Source of the DNA: Chloroflexota bacterium
Lineage (GTDB): Bacteria > Chloroflexota > Anaerolineae > Anaerolineales > UBA4823
Direction of reading: 5' to 3'
DNA: 64,000 bases
Assembly: GCA_029265355.1 (NCBI GenBank)
Contig: JAJUJL010000003.1
Location: 124,001-188,000 of the forward strand
Shown here: piece by piece, positions 43,783 through 53,458 of the stretch
How the letters are laid out: every line of letters starts with the position of its first letter
Position numbering within the stretch: position 1 is the stretch's first letter
The notes under the pieces: model-generated
The model's input: the letters and a program-made list of their open reading frames with translations, nothing else
What the model was told of the DNA's origin: nothing
Database searches by the model: none
Position numbers and translations under genes: made by a program

Positions 43783-44979
43783 TCACTCCTGGAGGATGTA
43801 GGCTGCCTCCAGCCGGGTGATGCGCAGTGCAGGGAGCAAGGTAGCTGTGATCACGCCAATCAGCGCCAGGAGCATGCCGCCCAAAAACAGGCCAATCAGC
43901 AGTAACAACCCTGGCGGCTCGATCAAAATGTCCATGTTTTGGTATAAAGAATCTTTGAGCAAATAGAAAATTCCGCCGGCAGCTATCGAGCCCAGCAAAC
44001 CACCGAACAGCGCCAGCAATGTACCTTCGTAAATTAAGGTGCGAACAATCGCGGTGCGAGGGAAACCCAGGGCGCGCAGCACACCGATCTCGCGAGCGCG
44101 TTCATTGACAGCGATGGTATAGACCAAGAAGACAAAGGCTATGGCTAAGACAATGATTGCCACCAACAGACTAATCGCACTGCGCAAAAGCCCCACCAAC
44201 TGCTCGCGCTCGGTTTGAAACATATCGGTTGTACTCAGGGGGCGAACGCGATCGACATCTGACAGGATGCGCAGATACACATCGCGCACACTGCTGCGGG
44301 TATCAACGCGCAGCATGATAGCTGACATGCGCCCATCCATATAGCGGCTCTCGTAACCGATGTCGTAGCCCGTGGCGTCCACCAATTGTTTGGCGGTTGC
44401 ATAGGTAACAAATACAGTTTGATCAGCGATATTTTCGGTGCGCTCCAGGCGACCGACAACCTGCAAAGGATAGCCGGCAACCTTGATTTGCCCCGATTCC
44501 GGAACGTCCAGACCATTGCCCACCAACGCTTCGCCATCCGCCAACGATCCATCCCAACCCGGCATCACCCAGGGGTGGATGGTGAAATCGGACTGCACGT
44601 CGAATGCGACCAGGTAGAGACGCGGGATGTAGGGTCCGCCTTCCTCCGTGAGGATGTACAATTGAGGGGAAACCGCCGCAACCCCCGGAATTTTCAGGAT
44701 TTGCTCCAGCGTCTCGCGCGGCATCCAATTGTTAATCGGAGGCGTCATAATGCGCACGGTTTTCATCTCTTCCCGTGAGGTGAGCCCACCAAATGGAATG
44801 ATGATAAAATCAGCACCCAGGCGAGCCAGGCTGGCGCGTAACCCTGCTTCTGCGCCGCGCAACAGCATCACCATGGCAAAGATCGCTGCAGCAACCAGGC
44901 CCGCACTGAGCGTAACAACCAGGCTGCGAAAAGGATTGCGGAAGATGTTCTTGAATGCGAGGCGCTCAATACTGATCAT
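43783..44979 (-). CDS. FtsX-type ABC permease
   Basis: A 398-residue permease with the same plan as its neighbour: N-terminal helix (LVVTLSAGLVAAAIFAMVML), extracytoplasmic domain with RLGADFIIIPFGG, and three C-terminal helices around NERAREIGVLRALGFPRTAIV. First gene of the three-gene exporter set. The start MISIERLAFKNIFRNPF matches the family; the reading frame continues upstream to 45111 without family similarity. Divergent from the dual-kinase gene. Confidence 0.87.
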   Translation of the reverse strand: MISIERLAFKNIFRNPFRSLVVTLSAGLVAAAIFAMVMLLRGAEAGLRASLARLGADFIIIPFGGLTSREEMKTVRIMTPPINNWMPRETLEQILKIPGVAAVSPQLYILTEEGGPYIPRLYLVAFDVQSDFTIHPWVMPGWDGSLADGEALVGNGLDVPESGQIKVAGYPLQVVGRLERTENIADQTVFVTYATAKQLVDATGYDIGYESRYMDGRMSAIMLRVDTRSSVRDVYLRILSDVDRVRPLSTTDMFQTEREQLVGLLRSAISLLVAIIVLAIAFVFLVYTIAVNERAREIGVLRALGFPRTAIVRTLIYEGTLLALFGGLLGSIAAGGIFYLLKDSLYQNMDILIEPPGLLLLIGLFLGGMLLALIGVITATLLPALRITRLEAAYILQE

Positions 44980-45211
44980 TAAGACAGGCAATGCTCCACG
45001 GGCAATGATAACACATTCATTATCTAAATTACAATTTAATGACCTTTTGTCACCCGAAATCGCTCCGGCAAAATCAAGGACGCACACCTGGCGGTTGAAA
45101 CATATCCCCAACAGTTTCCGAACTGGTTATAATTGGCACAATCTTTGCGCAGGATGAAAGCAACCCCCCAGACAGACGTTAGTATAAGCTGCTCGCAAAA
45201 AAGATTTTAAG

Positions 45212-48200
45212 ATGATTATCAGCGAATTTGCCAGCGGTCAAAAATACCGTTGGCGTTTAGTTGAAAAACTTGGCGAGGGGGATGCGGGGGAGGTCTATCT
45301 TGTCGAGTCGCTGTTGGACAGGAAAACCGCGGTATTAAAACGTCCGTCCAAAAGCGCTTTCGCCACGGACATTATCCGGCAAGCGACCCAGATCAGAACA
45401 GAGGGTCGGGTGCTCAGGGCATTGGAAAGCCTCCAGCCCTTGCTGAGAGGTGCACACGTGCGTACCCCCGCGCTGCTCGATCAGAGCCCTGAGATTGTAG
45501 GAAACGCTGAGGGATATTTCATCGTCATCGAGAAAGCCACGGGTGTTGATTTGCAGACCCTGGCTAAAGCTGCCCGGTTTGGCTTACAGCCTGAGGAACT
45601 GATCAAGCTTGGTCTTGAATCGCGCACTTTCCATTGGTTATCGGGATTGAACCAGTGCGGAGCAATTCCCCGGGAGCTCATCATCCGCATCCTGGGGGCC
45701 ATACAATCCCTACTGGCGCGCATTCACGCTTCTGCATTGAGCAGCGAGGCCAGTCAATATCAAGGCATGATTTGGAACGATATCAAATCCGAGCACATTT
45801 TCTGGGATCCTGTGCAGGGCGGGATAACGGTCATTGATTGGGGCAATGGAAAATTTTTGGGACAGGATGGGATCAGTGAAGACCGACGGGCGTCGCAGTA
45901 TGACGATAATCGCCAATTCATCGAGCAGTTCGGGCGTTTCTTACTCGAAGAATGCGCTGAGTTGCATGAACAGTTGGAATGGCCCGAAGCGCTGGCCCCC
46001 GGCGAAAGCTCTGAAGATGTGATGCTCTCGTTGGCTAACCGCATCCAGGTCAGGGTTGAAGAAAATCTCCTGGATTTGCAAAAATTGCAATCCGTGGAAC
46101 AGGAGATCTTTCTCCAAGACACCCCGTCATTGGATGACCTGAATCGCCTGGCGGACCTCCAGGGGCGAATCCTGCGCTACGGCGCCTTGCCCGACTGGAG
46201 CAGCACCACACGCTTGCGGGTCAAGATCGCTCAAGACCTGGCAGAAGATCGCGATGCCCCTGCCTTGACGCGCTTGTGCCAGGATTTCAGCAATTTCCCT
46301 GGCGACGACGCTTTTCGTTGGAAGCTGCTATCGCAAATATTACACAGTCAAGATGCTGAACTGCTGCCTGAGGCAAACCGTTGGAGCGCCATCCACAATG
46401 CGCTGATAGGCGAGTGGGGAGACGCCTTGTGGGATATTTTGACGGGCATACAGAACAACGTCGATCATCCCTGGTGGGAAGAGATCAGCCAGGCTGTGCG
46501 CCAGGCGTTGACCGGAGATGATAAGGCGCCAGTTCGGCCGTTTGTGATGGTCAACCGGTTGTATTACACTTTGCAGAGCGCGCCGGCTGCTGCCTTCAAT
46601 CCTCGCTCGGGCGGAGCAACTCATGCTGAGAATCAGCAGCCAACGCTCAGCCAGGAAGCGGCGTTGGTGATCTTGCAGGATGATGTGATCAAAAAGTGGC
46701 GCCAGCTCGAGCCCTTGCCCCCCAATGCAGATTTACCCTACAATGACCTGGAGCCGATCAGAGCCACCCTCGAGTTGTACGCTAATGGGGCATTGGAGCC
46801 TGTGGACAAGGCGCTGGAGCAAGCGAAGGCACACATCCAAATTGTGATGGATGCCTGGGAGCGCAAGGACTTCGATACAGCGAGGCGTGGGCTGCGGCGG
46901 GCGTTGGTCTGGGATCCGGATCGTTTGCGTTTGCTGGATGCAGATCGCGCCCTGCAATCCACGCCAGCCTGGCTGGCAAAACTGCGAGAAGGACCGGCAA
47001 AGGACAGCAAGCCAGGCGATTACTTTACGGAGATGGAATACTCGGGAAGGAGACTGCGCAACCGGATCGGCCCAGCCAACTGGCTGGATGGCGCTCTTGA
47101 AGCGCTGCGAGCGCTGCGTAAAGGGGCGCGTCCGGCAGATTTGATGATTGCCCACCCCAATGTTTTAGTAGAGATGCCCTGGTTGAGCCAGTTCCACGCG
47201 GTCGAGACGATCACACTTCCGCTCTCTGGCGCGATGACACACGAGCGCCCCACAACGCTGGTCGCAGAACCCACGATGACAGGCAGCGAAGAAGGGGCGC
47301 TCAATGCGGATGGTAATTTCGTCCTGGGATTGCCGTTGGACACCTGGATGCCCGAGGCGCGCGGCTCTTCGGCGCGCGTATTTCAAATCACTTTGGCTGG
47401 GAGCGCCAAAACCGATCGCGCCATTAAAGTTATGCGTCCCGACCAGCGCGATTACGCGCTGCCCTTATTCTTCGAAGAGGTGCAGATATTGAGCGTTATG
47501 CGCGACGTGCCTGGGGTGAACACCATGTCAGAATGCGGTTTCCTGCAATTAGATTCAGGTCAGGAACTGCCCCCTGAAAACCTGGCGGTTGGCGCTGGGC
47601 ACCTGCGCGGGCGAGTGATGCGTTTTGGCGTCGAGCAGGTTCAAAATTATCTGCCATTGTTAGAGACCAGAACCGCTGAGGGGTGGCTGCCCTATATCAT
47701 CTTGCAAAAGATGGATGACGCCGATAACTTGATGAACTATTGTGACGCAGGAAGAACCAACGGACGATTCCTGCACCTGCGCCAGGCGCTGATGCTGGCT
47801 ACCCAGATCTGTGGGATACTGCAAGCAGCGCACGATCGAAACATTGTCTACCGAGATCACAAATTATTACATTATTACTGGCAGCGGGATCAGAATGGCG
47901 TGGTTTTAATCGATTGGAATATCGCCAGGCGCTTCGTGCAGGGCCTATCACCGGCGGAGCGTTCCTTCGACCTGGTGCAGTTTGCAGCGCGCGCTCTGCA
48001 CCACATTTTCACGGGCAGACCAGCTCCGGGTGCTCTGCCAATGGGGCCCAATCGCCCTGAAGAGATCGAACAGGCTGCCCACCATTACAAACCCAATTGG
48101 ACGTATGACGACGAGCGACTGCCGAACCGGTTGAAAGAGATCCTCTCGGGTGCGTTGGCAGAGGAATACACAACCGCCCGGGAGCTGCGCCAGGATTTGT

Positions 48201-48229
48201 TGGAAATTTACCGTCAGATACCCGAATAG
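45212..48229 (+). CDS. Large protein with two degenerate protein-kinase-like domains
   Basis: A 1005-residue cytoplasmic protein. Domain one (about 15-260): Gly loop LGEGDAGEVYL (20-30), Lys43, catalytic Asp190 in WNDIKSEH, metal Asp209 in IDWG. A helical middle (260-700) follows. Domain two (about 710-1000): Lys739 in AIKVM, Glu in EEVQIL, Asp882 in YRDHKLLH, Asp901 in IDWN; its Gly loop is weak (RGSSARVF). In both domains the Asn that normally follows five residues after the catalytic Asp is His. The key Lys/Asp residues remain, so activity is possible. It precedes a membrane coiled-coil gene on the same strand by 59 bp. Confidence 0.82.
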   Translation: MIISEFASGQKYRWRLVEKLGEGDAGEVYLVESLLDRKTAVLKRPSKSAFATDIIRQATQIRTEGRVLRALESLQPLLRGAHVRTPALLDQSPEIVGNAEGYFIVIEKATGVDLQTLAKAARFGLQPEELIKLGLESRTFHWLSGLNQCGAIPRELIIRILGAIQSLLARIHASALSSEASQYQGMIWNDIKSEHIFWDPVQGGITVIDWGNGKFLGQDGISEDRRASQYDDNRQFIEQFGRFLLEECAELHEQLEWPEALAPGESSEDVMLSLANRIQVRVEENLLDLQKLQSVEQEIFLQDTPSLDDLNRLADLQGRILRYGALPDWSSTTRLRVKIAQDLAEDRDAPALTRLCQDFSNFPGDDAFRWKLLSQILHSQDAELLPEANRWSAIHNALIGEWGDALWDILTGIQNNVDHPWWEEISQAVRQALTGDDKAPVRPFVMVNRLYYTLQSAPAAAFNPRSGGATHAENQQPTLSQEAALVILQDDVIKKWRQLEPLPPNADLPYNDLEPIRATLELYANGALEPVDKALEQAKAHIQIVMDAWERKDFDTARRGLRRALVWDPDRLRLLDADRALQSTPAWLAKLREGPAKDSKPGDYFTEMEYSGRRLRNRIGPANWLDGALEALRALRKGARPADLMIAHPNVLVEMPWLSQFHAVETITLPLSGAMTHERPTTLVAEPTMTGSEEGALNADGNFVLGLPLDTWMPEARGSSARVFQITLAGSAKTDRAIKVMRPDQRDYALPLFFEEVQILSVMRDVPGVNTMSECGFLQLDSGQELPPENLAVGAGHLRGRVMRFGVEQVQNYLPLLETRTAEGWLPYIILQKMDDADNLMNYCDAGRTNGRFLHLRQALMLATQICGILQAAHDRNIVYRDHKLLHYYWQRDQNGVVLIDWNIARRFVQGLSPAERSFDLVQFAARALHHIFTGRPAPGALPMGPNRPEEIEQAAHHYKPNWTYDDERLPNRLKEILSGALAEEYTTARELRQDLLEIYRQIPE

Positions 48230-48288
48230 GTGTCTGGCAAAAAGCGACTGACGCAAAGCAGAACGCGTTGGAACCGAGGTCCACAACC

Positions 48289-50082
48289 ATGTTGAACATC
48301 GAACAACTAGAACAGCAATTTGACCTGCTGCGCAAACAGCCGGCTGATCAGCAAATCAATAAGCTGCGAGACCTGACGATCGAGCTGGAAGATTTTCTGA
48401 GCTCACCCGAATATAGCACCCTGGCGCCCGAGGTGCGTGGACGGGCGCAAAATCTGCAGCGTGAACTGCACGAGCGTATACACAGAATAGAATCTGGCGA
48501 GGGTCTAACAGATGATTCACCTGCGCCGGAGAAGCCAGCTCAAGCGGCTGCCGAGACAAAACCAGCGCCAGAAGGCGAAACTCAAGCGGCGCAGGAAGTG
48601 CGCCAACGCAACCCTGCCGCCGAGCAGCAAATGGAAGCTGCCGAGCGCTTGTTTTACAGCGGTCGCTATGCCGACGCGATCAATCTTTTCGACCGGGTGC
48701 TGCAGATGGAGCCCAACTGGGAACGGGCGCGCCAGCACCGCACCGAAGCAGAAAACTACCTGCGCACGGGCTATATCCCAGCCGTTGCGCTGCCAGCGGA
48801 TGCCGCTTCGGCGTACGGGAAGGCGCAGTCTGCCGCGCGTGTCGGACGATATGAGGACGCGCTGGCGATGCTGGAAAAAGCGCAGTCCATCTTGCGAGAT
48901 TTGGGCATCTTGCGTTGGCAGGAGGGGCAGGAATTTTCTCAGAAATTGCTCGAGAACATCGACGCGTTGAATGTTTACCAGGAAGGGCTGGCGCTCTTCC
49001 AGCAAGGCGCGTTCGATGAAGCTATTGAGCGGGTCGACTCAGCCAGTCGAGCGACAGGCTTGCCCAAGTATGCCGAAAAGGCGCAGGAAATCCGGCGAGT
49101 GAAAGAAGCTGTGCGCCGCTTGAACGAATTGCTCAGCCAAACGAGCATCGAGCCCCAGACCGCCTCGCAAGCCAAATCCGAAATTGACAACCTGATCTCC
49201 GAACAGGGAGAAAATCCTGCATTTGTGCGCCTGAAGGAACGCTTGAACGCCTCCATCCCGCGGGTGGTCGAACCCTTGAAGGAACAGGTGCGCGCATTGA
49301 AAAACCAGGCTGAACGCGCCAGCACACTGGAGGAAGCGCAATACCTGGTGCGCCAGGCGCGCGGCATGCTGGATCAAATTCGCAACCTGGAAGGACTGGA
49401 TGAAAGCCTGGATCGCCTGCAGCGGGATATCGATCGCCTGCAGCGAGAAATCCAGAAGATGGATTCGGATTTGCAGCAAGCGCAGCGCGCATACGAAAAC
49501 CAGCGCAGTTGGCCAGCAGAAGCCGCACGCTTGAGCGTGGAAGTGCGCGAGCGCTACCCCTACGATCCTGGGGTGGCTCGCCTGAAGCGCTCCTTAACTC
49601 GCTACCAATTAACGCTGGCAGCTATTCGCGCTGGCGTGACCCTGGCGGGGATAGCGGTGCTCATTCTGCTCGGCTGGTGGGGCGTCGGGCGCGTGCGCGC
49701 TTACCTGGTCTCGCTCACACCCACAGCTACGCCCACGCCGACTGCGACCGGCACAATGACGCCGACGGCGACCCACACCGCCACGCCGACCTCCACGGCG
49801 ACGATCACGCCGATGCCATCCTTGACGCCCACGCCACTGAACGGATTCGCGCAACGCGACCTGTTTGCGCGCAGCGATTGTTACGAAGGCTTTTCAGCCG
49901 CCGGGCGCATCCCAGCGGGGGGCTTGCTGCGCTTCTTACCCGCAGAGCGGCGCTTCGACTCTTTCAGCCGCGAGTGCGTCCTGGTCGAGTATCGAAAATT
50001 GGATGGTGGGGCTTTGATCGGCTGGGTGCTGCTGGCGGATGTCGGCGGCAGTCCGCCAGGCACTGCTACGCCGACGCCTTAG
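48289..50082 (+). CDS. Coiled-coil/TPR-like membrane protein with Thr-Pro-rich linker and SH3-like tail
   Basis: A 597-residue protein with no single known family. Residues 1-60 are helical; 100-165 contain a TPR-like unit (AERLFYSGRYADAINLFDRVLQMEPNW); 180-430 form long coiled coils; a membrane helix lies at about 443-470 (AGVTLAGIAVLILLGWW); a linker rich in TPT repeats follows; the last 80 residues look like an SH3b fold (DCYEGFSAAGRI, GALIGWVLLADV) outside the cell. GAGGT is 10 nt before the ATG at 48289. It probably acts with the dual-kinase protein encoded just upstream, as a membrane-spanning sensor or scaffold. Confidence 0.78.
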   Translation: MLNIEQLEQQFDLLRKQPADQQINKLRDLTIELEDFLSSPEYSTLAPEVRGRAQNLQRELHERIHRIESGEGLTDDSPAPEKPAQAAAETKPAPEGETQAAQEVRQRNPAAEQQMEAAERLFYSGRYADAINLFDRVLQMEPNWERARQHRTEAENYLRTGYIPAVALPADAASAYGKAQSAARVGRYEDALAMLEKAQSILRDLGILRWQEGQEFSQKLLENIDALNVYQEGLALFQQGAFDEAIERVDSASRATGLPKYAEKAQEIRRVKEAVRRLNELLSQTSIEPQTASQAKSEIDNLISEQGENPAFVRLKERLNASIPRVVEPLKEQVRALKNQAERASTLEEAQYLVRQARGMLDQIRNLEGLDESLDRLQRDIDRLQREIQKMDSDLQQAQRAYENQRSWPAEAARLSVEVRERYPYDPGVARLKRSLTRYQLTLAAIRAGVTLAGIAVLILLGWWGVGRVRAYLVSLTPTATPTPTATGTMTPTATHTATPTSTATITPMPSLTPTPLNGFAQRDLFARSDCYEGFSAAGRIPAGGLLRFLPAERRFDSFSRECVLVEYRKLDGGALIGWVLLADVGGSPPGTATPTP

Positions 50083-51911
50083 GAACCGGTGAGTCGCGAA
50101 AACAGGTTGCCCCGACGCCGGGCTGGCGGCTCTGCTGGCTCGGTCTCGCGGGTCTCCAGGTGTGTTGGAGGGGTCGGTTCGCCGTCCAGTTTGAACTGGC
50201 GGCGGTAAAGGTGGGCGTATAAGCCATTTTTCTCCAACAACTCCTGGTGTGTACCCACTTCGACCAAACGCCCGTCATCGAGAACGGCGATGCGATCGGC
50301 ATTCTGGATGGTCGACAGGCGGTGCGCGATGATGATGCTGGTGCGCCCACGCATTAAAAACTGCAGCGCCTGTTGCACCAGCCCTTCGCTTTCGCTGTCC
50401 AGAGAGGAAGTGGCTTCATCCAGCAGCAGGATGCGCGGGTCCTTGAGCAGCGCCCGGGCGATCGCCAGGCGCTGTCTCTGGCCGCCGCTCAGCTTCACGC
50501 CGCGCTCGCCGACGAGCGTATCATAGCCATTGGGCAACGCCATAATGAACTCGTGGGCATTGGCAGAGCGGGCTGCATCGACCATTTCTTCTTCGGTCGC
50601 ATCCAGTCGCCCGTACAAGATATTTTCTTTCACCGTGCCGCCAAAGAGCAAGGTCTCTTGAGGCACCAAGCCGATTTGCTCTCTCAGGCTGCGCACTTGC
50701 ACCTGGCGAAGATCATATCCATCAATTAAAATCCTGCCCTGGGTGGGGTCGAAAAAACGTGGGATCAGGTTGACGAGGGTGGTTTTACCCGCTCCACTCG
50801 GCCCGACCAGCGCCAGAACTTCTCCGGGCTGAATTTCCAGGTTGATATCTTGCAGGATCAGGTCTTCGGGATGATCGAGATAGGCAAAAGTCAGGTTTTC
50901 GATCTTGATGCGCCCCTGGATGCGCGGCAAAGCGACGGCGTTCGGCGATTCGGAGATATCCGAATTTGTGTCCAGGATCTCGAACAAGCGGCGAGTGGCC
51001 CCGAGCGCTTCTTGCAGCCCGGTCCACAAGCCGCTGAACTGGCCGATCGAGCCGGCAATCGTCAGGGTGAGCACCAGAAACATGAATAACTGCCCAGCGG
51101 TGAGATTGCCAGAAAGAACTTCCCTGCCGCCAAACCAGAATACGCCGACAACAGCCGCAAATCCCAAGAAAGACACGGTCGGTCCAAAGGTTGCAGATAA
51201 ACGCAGGCGCTGCATAGCCAGGGTAAAGGTTTTCTCGATACTGTCCCTGAAGCGTGATCGCTCGTAATCTTCGCGAGTGAAAGACTGCACCACGCGGATG
51301 CCCGACAGCGACTCTTCCAGGACGGTGGTAGCGCTGGCAAGCTGATCCTGGACACGGGATGAGAGCTGGCGAAGACGTCGGCCAACCAGCAAGGCGATGG
51401 CCATTACCGCTGGGATGAGCAGAAACATAAACAGAGTCAGTCGCCAGTTGGTGATGACGATCAGCACCAGCGCACCGATGAAAGTCAGCGCCTGAGAGAT
51501 CGCTGTTGAGATATCGCTGGTCACCAGGGCGCGCACTGTGGACACATCATTGGTCACCCGGCTGACCAGCTCGCCGGTGCGCCGCTCGTTGAAGAAGCTC
51601 AGGGATAACCCTTGCAGGTGATTGAAGAGCCTGATGCGCAAATCGGCCATGACCCGCTCACCCACATAGGTGAGCAAGTAAGCGCGGATAAAGTAAAAAA
51701 CACTCTGCAGGGCAAAGATGGCGACCAGGATCAGTGTGATCCGGTTGAGCAAAGCAGCGTTGTTCTGCTGAAAGACGGCGTCGATGAGAAACTGCAATGT
51801 GTACGGGCCAGCTAACCCCAGCAAGCTGCCAACGATGATGGCAACGAAGGCCAGGTAAAGGCGGAAACGATGGGGGCGGACAAAGGCAAACAGGCGGCGG
51901 AATTGTTCCAT
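50079..51911 (-). CDS. ABC exporter, fused membrane and ATPase domains (MsbA/BmrA type)
   Basis: A 610-residue half-transporter: six membrane helices (residues about 15-310) and an ATPase with Walker A GPSGAGKTTLV, signature LSGGQRQRLAIARAL, LLLDEATSSLD and AHRLST. It exports lipids or drugs as a homodimer. Start taken at MEQFRRLFAFVRPHR; the frame continues upstream over glgA in antisense and is rejected. TATTAT/TATACT lies 6-9 nt before the ATG and no ribosome-binding site is seen, so a leaderless transcript is possible. The C-terminus has a Pro/Thr/Arg-rich extension. Confidence 0.93.
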   Translation of the reverse strand: MEQFRRLFAFVRPHRFRLYLAFVAIIVGSLLGLAGPYTLQFLIDAVFQQNNAALLNRITLILVAIFALQSVFYFIRAYLLTYVGERVMADLRIRLFNHLQGLSLSFFNERRTGELVSRVTNDVSTVRALVTSDISTAISQALTFIGALVLIVITNWRLTLFMFLLIPAVMAIALLVGRRLRQLSSRVQDQLASATTVLEESLSGIRVVQSFTREDYERSRFRDSIEKTFTLAMQRLRLSATFGPTVSFLGFAAVVGVFWFGGREVLSGNLTAGQLFMFLVLTLTIAGSIGQFSGLWTGLQEALGATRRLFEILDTNSDISESPNAVALPRIQGRIKIENLTFAYLDHPEDLILQDINLEIQPGEVLALVGPSGAGKTTLVNLIPRFFDPTQGRILIDGYDLRQVQVRSLREQIGLVPQETLLFGGTVKENILYGRLDATEEEMVDAARSANAHEFIMALPNGYDTLVGERGVKLSGGQRQRLAIARALLKDPRILLLDEATSSLDSESEGLVQQALQFLMRGRTSIIIAHRLSTIQNADRIAVLDDGRLVEVGTHQELLEKNGLYAHLYRRQFKLDGEPTPPTHLETRETEPAEPPARRRGNLFSRLTGS

Positions 51912-51956
51912 ACCGAAAGTATAATACACTCCATACCAGCAATCCGGGAGGAAAAC

Positions 51957-53417
51957 ATGAACGTTCTGATGATCGCATCGGAATGCGTGCCGTATGCCAA
52001 GACCGGGGGATTGGCGGATGTGGTTGGAGCTCTGCCAAAAGTTCTGCGCAAGATGGGACATGATGTGCGCGTGGTCATGCCGCTGTACGGCGGCATTGAT
52101 ATTATCCGCTTTCATCTGAAACCAGCGTTGCCGATGATGGGGGTATGGATGGGGAATACCCAAGAGTGGTGCGCAGTGCACGAGGGCAGCAACGATGGCG
52201 TGCCGGTGTATTTCATCGAATTTGAGCGTTATTTTGGGCGCTTTGGGCTGTATCACGATGCCAGTTTCAACGACTATGCCGACAATCCACGGCGCTTCGG
52301 TTTTTTGACACGGGCCGGCTTGCAACTCTGCCGAGACCTCAACTTCACACCCGACATCGTCCACGCCCATGACTGGCACACTGCCCTGGCAGGGGCTTAT
52401 CTCAAAATCTGGCACTGGAATGACCCCATCTTGGGCAAAGCTGCCAGCGTGTTGACGATTCACAACATTGCTTACCAGGGCGTTTACCCGTCTGTTCACC
52501 TGGATTACCTGGGGTTGCAGTGGGGTAATTTCACCCCAGACAAATTCGAAGACCACGGCAATCTCAATTTCTTGAAGGGCGGCATTGTCTATTCCGACGT
52601 GGTCAACACCGTCAGCCCGACCTACGCTCGCGAGACGCGCACACCAGCAGGCGGTTTTGGTCTGGCGCCATATCTGAACAACAAAGGTGAGCGCTATGTG
52701 GGAATCTTAAATGGCGCAGAGTACAGCCAGTGGGACCCTGAAAGGGATACCCTGATTCCCGCCCGGTACAGCGCGAAAGACCTGAGCGGTAAAGCGGTCT
52801 GCAAACGCGAGCTGCAGCGCCGCTTTTGGTTGGAAGAAGATCCCGACACACCCATCGTGGGTGTGGTGAGCCGCTTTGCGGCCCAGAAGGGATTGGATCT
52901 GCTGGCCCAGGTGATCGAGCCGATGATCAATGCCATGCGGGTGCAATTTGTGGTGTTGGGCGCTGGCGATAATGCCCTGGAGCAGTTTTACGGTTCTTTG
53001 CCAGGTCGCTACCGGGGAAAAATTGGCAGCTATATCGGGTACTCGGATGAGCTGGCGCATTGGATCGAGGCGGGGAGCGATTTCTTCTTGATGCCTTCCA
53101 TCTACGAGCCGTGCGGGCTGAACCAGATGTACTCGCTGAAATACGGCACCTTACCGATCGTGCGCGCTACCGGAGGCCTGGACGATACCGTGGTGCAATA
53201 CAACGAGGCGGATGGCGCTGGCACAGGTTTCAAGTTCTGGGCTGCCGACCCTGGGGCAATCTATTACACGACCGGTTGGGCGGTCAGCACATACTTCGAC
53301 CGCCCTGCGCATTACCGCAAGATGCAGCAAACAGCGATGAAACAGGATTTCTCCTGGGAGCGCTCAGCAAAGGCGTATGAGGAGCTGTACCAGCAGGCAA
53401 TCGAGGCGCGGCCATAG
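51957..53417 (+). CDS. glgA: Glycogen synthase
   Basis: A 486-residue GT5 glycogen/starch synthase using ADP-glucose. The ADP-glucose site KTGGLAD is at residues 15-21; HAHDWHTAL, LTIHNIAYQGV, GVVSRFAAQKGLDL, and the catalytic E-x7-E in IYEPCGLNQMYSLKYGTLPIVRATGGL are present. GGGAGG lies 6 nt before the ATG. The start codons of glgA and the divergent ABC exporter are only 45 bp apart. No other glg genes are nearby. Confidence 0.95.
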   Translation: MNVLMIASECVPYAKTGGLADVVGALPKVLRKMGHDVRVVMPLYGGIDIIRFHLKPALPMMGVWMGNTQEWCAVHEGSNDGVPVYFIEFERYFGRFGLYHDASFNDYADNPRRFGFLTRAGLQLCRDLNFTPDIVHAHDWHTALAGAYLKIWHWNDPILGKAASVLTIHNIAYQGVYPSVHLDYLGLQWGNFTPDKFEDHGNLNFLKGGIVYSDVVNTVSPTYARETRTPAGGFGLAPYLNNKGERYVGILNGAEYSQWDPERDTLIPARYSAKDLSGKAVCKRELQRRFWLEEDPDTPIVGVVSRFAAQKGLDLLAQVIEPMINAMRVQFVVLGAGDNALEQFYGSLPGRYRGKIGSYIGYSDELAHWIEAGSDFFLMPSIYEPCGLNQMYSLKYGTLPIVRATGGLDDTVVQYNEADGAGTGFKFWAADPGAIYYTTGWAVSTYFDRPAHYRKMQQTAMKQDFSWERSAKAYEELYQQAIEARP

Positions 53418-53458
53418 CGTTGCTTGAGCAGTTACCCCGTATTCAGGATGGATTTTTT

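Noticed and set aside
49715-49845. Possible minisatellite in the ACGCCGAC-rich stretch
   Set aside because: It encodes the TPT-repeat linker of the membrane protein in frame; it is low-complexity coding sequence, not a non-coding repeat array.
50079-52556. 825-residue version of the ABC exporter
   Set aside because: The first 215 residues are antisense to glgA; the family N-terminus and membrane helices begin at 51911.
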